In this document: positions 5,060 to 6,146 of the stretch, in pieces | Layout of the letters: every line of letters begins with the position of its first letter | Position numbering within the stretch: position 1 is the stretch's first letter | Assembly: GCA_023402505.1 (NCBI GenBank) | Contig: JAEYGD010000085.1 | Span: 1 to 6,146, forward strand | DNA from: Actinomycetes bacterium | GTDB lineage: Bacteria; Actinomycetota; Actinomycetes; Mycobacteriales; Micromonosporaceae | Length of the DNA: 6,146 bases | Reading direction: 5' to 3' | Translations under genes and position numbers: made by a program | Notes under the pieces: generated by a model | What the model was told of the DNA's origin: nothing | Database searches by the model: none | What the model saw: only the letters and a program-made list of their open reading frames with translations

Positions 5060-6115
5060 ATGCCAGCAGTGGCACCCGTACGACGACCGGCCGCCCGGGT
5101 GGCGGCCCTGATCATCGCGACGCTCGCGCTCGGTCTCGGCGTCGCACCGGTCGCCCCCGCGACGGCCGCTCCCCCGGCCCGCCAGGCCGCCGCACCCGGC
5201 GACGACCCGGAGGGCGGCACCCCCGCCCTGCGGGCGCAGCTCGAGGCGGCAAGCAAGGGCTACCTGGACGCCAAGCGGGCCCTGGAGACCTCGCTGAAGC
5301 GGCAGCAGCAGCTCACCGACCAGCTCAAGACCACCGAGTCGCAACTCGCCGAACACACCAGCCGGGTCGGGCAGATCGCCGGTCTCGCGTACCGCACCGG
5401 CCGGCTCGGAGCCGCGTCAGCGCTGCTCAACAGCGCGTCCCCGGAGGGCTTCATGGACCGGGCCGCCGCCCTCGACGCGGTCGCCGCCAACGAGGACCAG
5501 GCCCTGCGCGAGTTGCTCGACACCCGCGACGAGGTCAACAAGGCCAAGCTCGCGGTGGAGGCCGAGATCGGCGAGCAGCGCAAGCAGCAGGCGGTGATGG
5601 CCAAGCGCAAGCAACAGGCCGAGCGGGCACTAACCGTGGCCAACGAACGGGCCGGCTCCGCCCCCGCCAGCCGCGGTTCCAGCCGCGCGGCACCGGCGCC
5701 GCGCAACTCCGACGGCTCCTGGCCCTCCGAGTCGTGCAGCGTCAACGACCCGACCCCGGCCAACGGCTGCATCACCCCGCGTACGCTGCACGCGCTCAAC
5801 CAGGCCAAGGCCGCCGGCTTCACCCGGTACGTCTCGTGCTTCCGCTCCGGCGGCTCCGGGGAGCACCCGAAGGGCCGGGCCTGCGACTTCGCGGCGCAGA
5901 AGAACGGCTTCGGCGGGGACGCGACCGGCGGCGACCGGACGTACGGCAACAACCTGGCCGCGTTCTTCGTCAACAACGCCGACCGGCTCGCCGTGCTCTA
6001 CGTGATCTGGTACCGGCAGATCTGGCTGCCCAGCAGCGGGTGGAAGTCGTACAGCGGCGCGGGCGGCGACCCGTCCAGCGACCACACCAACCACGTGCAC
6101 CTGTCGGTGTACTGA
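5060..6115 (+). CDS. Secreted coiled-coil protein with C-terminal LAS-type (M15-like) metallopeptidase domain, putative cell-wall hydrolase
   Basis: A 351-aa exported protein predicted to cleave peptidoglycan cross-link or stem peptides. It has a Sec signal peptide (VRRPAAR then a hydrophobic core at 14-32, cleavage near 36-37 after PATA or PATAA), then two helical coiled-coil stretches rich in Gln/Lys/Glu (about 57-112 and 144-198). Between them is a segment YRTGRLGAASALLNSASPEGF (111-131) resembling the X-lobe of PcsB/CwlO/RipC proteins. A Ser/Ala/Pro linker follows (199-216). The C-terminal domain (about 217-351) carries GEHPKGRACDFA with His269 and Asp276 (H-x6-D) and NHVHLSV with His345 and His347 (H-x-H). 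This is the metal signature of the LAS superfamily (VanY, MepA, lysostaphin folds) and resembles the fungal-named ARB_07466-like domain. Cys226, 237, 260 and 275 may form disulfides outside the cell. Start: ATG at 5060 is preferred; GTG at 5054 would add two residues. It is controlled by the c-di-AMP riboswitch directly upstream. Enzyme activity is inferred; the coiled coil may hold it inactive until FtsX-like activation. Confidence 0.88.
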   Translation: MPAVAPVRRPAARVAALIIATLALGLGVAPVAPATAAPPARQAAAPGDDPEGGTPALRAQLEAASKGYLDAKRALETSLKRQQQLTDQLKTTESQLAEHTSRVGQIAGLAYRTGRLGAASALLNSASPEGFMDRAAALDAVAANEDQALRELLDTRDEVNKAKLAVEAEIGEQRKQQAVMAKRKQQAERALTVANERAGSAPASRGSSRAAPAPRNSDGSWPSESCSVNDPTPANGCITPRTLHALNQAKAAGFTRYVSCFRSGGSGEHPKGRACDFAAQKNGFGGDATGGDRTYGNNLAAFFVNNADRLAVLYVIWYRQIWLPSSGWKSYSGAGGDPSSDHTNHVHLSVY

Positions 6116-6146
6116 CCCGTCCGGGCCGGGACCGTCGGGTGACCGG

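Noticed and set aside
4844..5356. Minus-strand open frame of 170 codons across the riboswitch region
   Set aside because: It is antisense to both the riboswitch and the signal-peptide coding region and has no recognisable domain.
6116..6146. Terminator hairpin after the cell-wall hydrolase gene
   Set aside because: Only a 4-bp GTCC/GGAC stem with a 6-nt loop is visible before the window ends, and no T-run follows.

Overview
The window is very GC-rich. Its protein-coding frames favour G or C at the third position, it uses GTG and TTG starts with strong purine-rich ribosome sites, and the tetranucleotide GTAC is frequent. This points to an actinomycete. The gene families and sequence style fit Micromonosporaceae (Micromonospora-like), but that placement is an inference. 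I see no insertion sequence, CRISPR array, tRNA, rRNA or prophage signal. It looks like ordinary chromosome with well-preserved regulatory sequence.

Layout: (1) 1-461, minus strand: the N-terminal 153 codons of a beta-class carbonic anhydrase, cut by the window edge. (2) 462-609: a divergent intergenic region with two small inverted repeats. (3) 610-1536, plus: an alpha/beta hydrolase with a complete Ser-Asp-His triad. (4) 1537-1652: a gap holding three consecutive potential hairpins. (5) 1653-3770, plus: a HelD/HelR-type SF1 ATPase that acts on RNA polymerase, starting at TTG. (6) 3771-3850: a short gap with a clear -35/-10 promoter whose 17-bp spacer is almost filled by an imperfect palindrome. 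(7) 3851-4768, plus: a cation diffusion facilitator (CDF) metal exporter. (8) 4769-5059: a 291-bp leader region containing a c-di-AMP (ydaO/yuaA class) riboswitch. (9) 5060-6115, plus: a secreted cell-wall protein with a PcsB/RipC-like coiled coil and a C-terminal LAS-type zinc peptidase domain. (10) 6116-6146: a tail with nothing I can call.

The genes look like separate transcription units, each with its own control sequence, and not one operon. The most informative part is 4769-6115. There a c-di-AMP riboswitch, whose last helix (P7) contains the ribosome-binding site, precedes a putative peptidoglycan hydrolase. This links a nucleotide second messenger to wall remodelling. That logic is known in actinobacteria for riboswitch-controlled wall hydrolases such as RpfA and NlpC/P60 proteins, but here it is attached to a LAS-type (H-x6-D...H-x-H) enzyme with a probable FtsX-type coiled-coil regulator module. 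The second point of interest is the CDF exporter: it has Glu where many Zn exporters have His in the TM5 metal site, and its promoter carries an operator-like palindrome.
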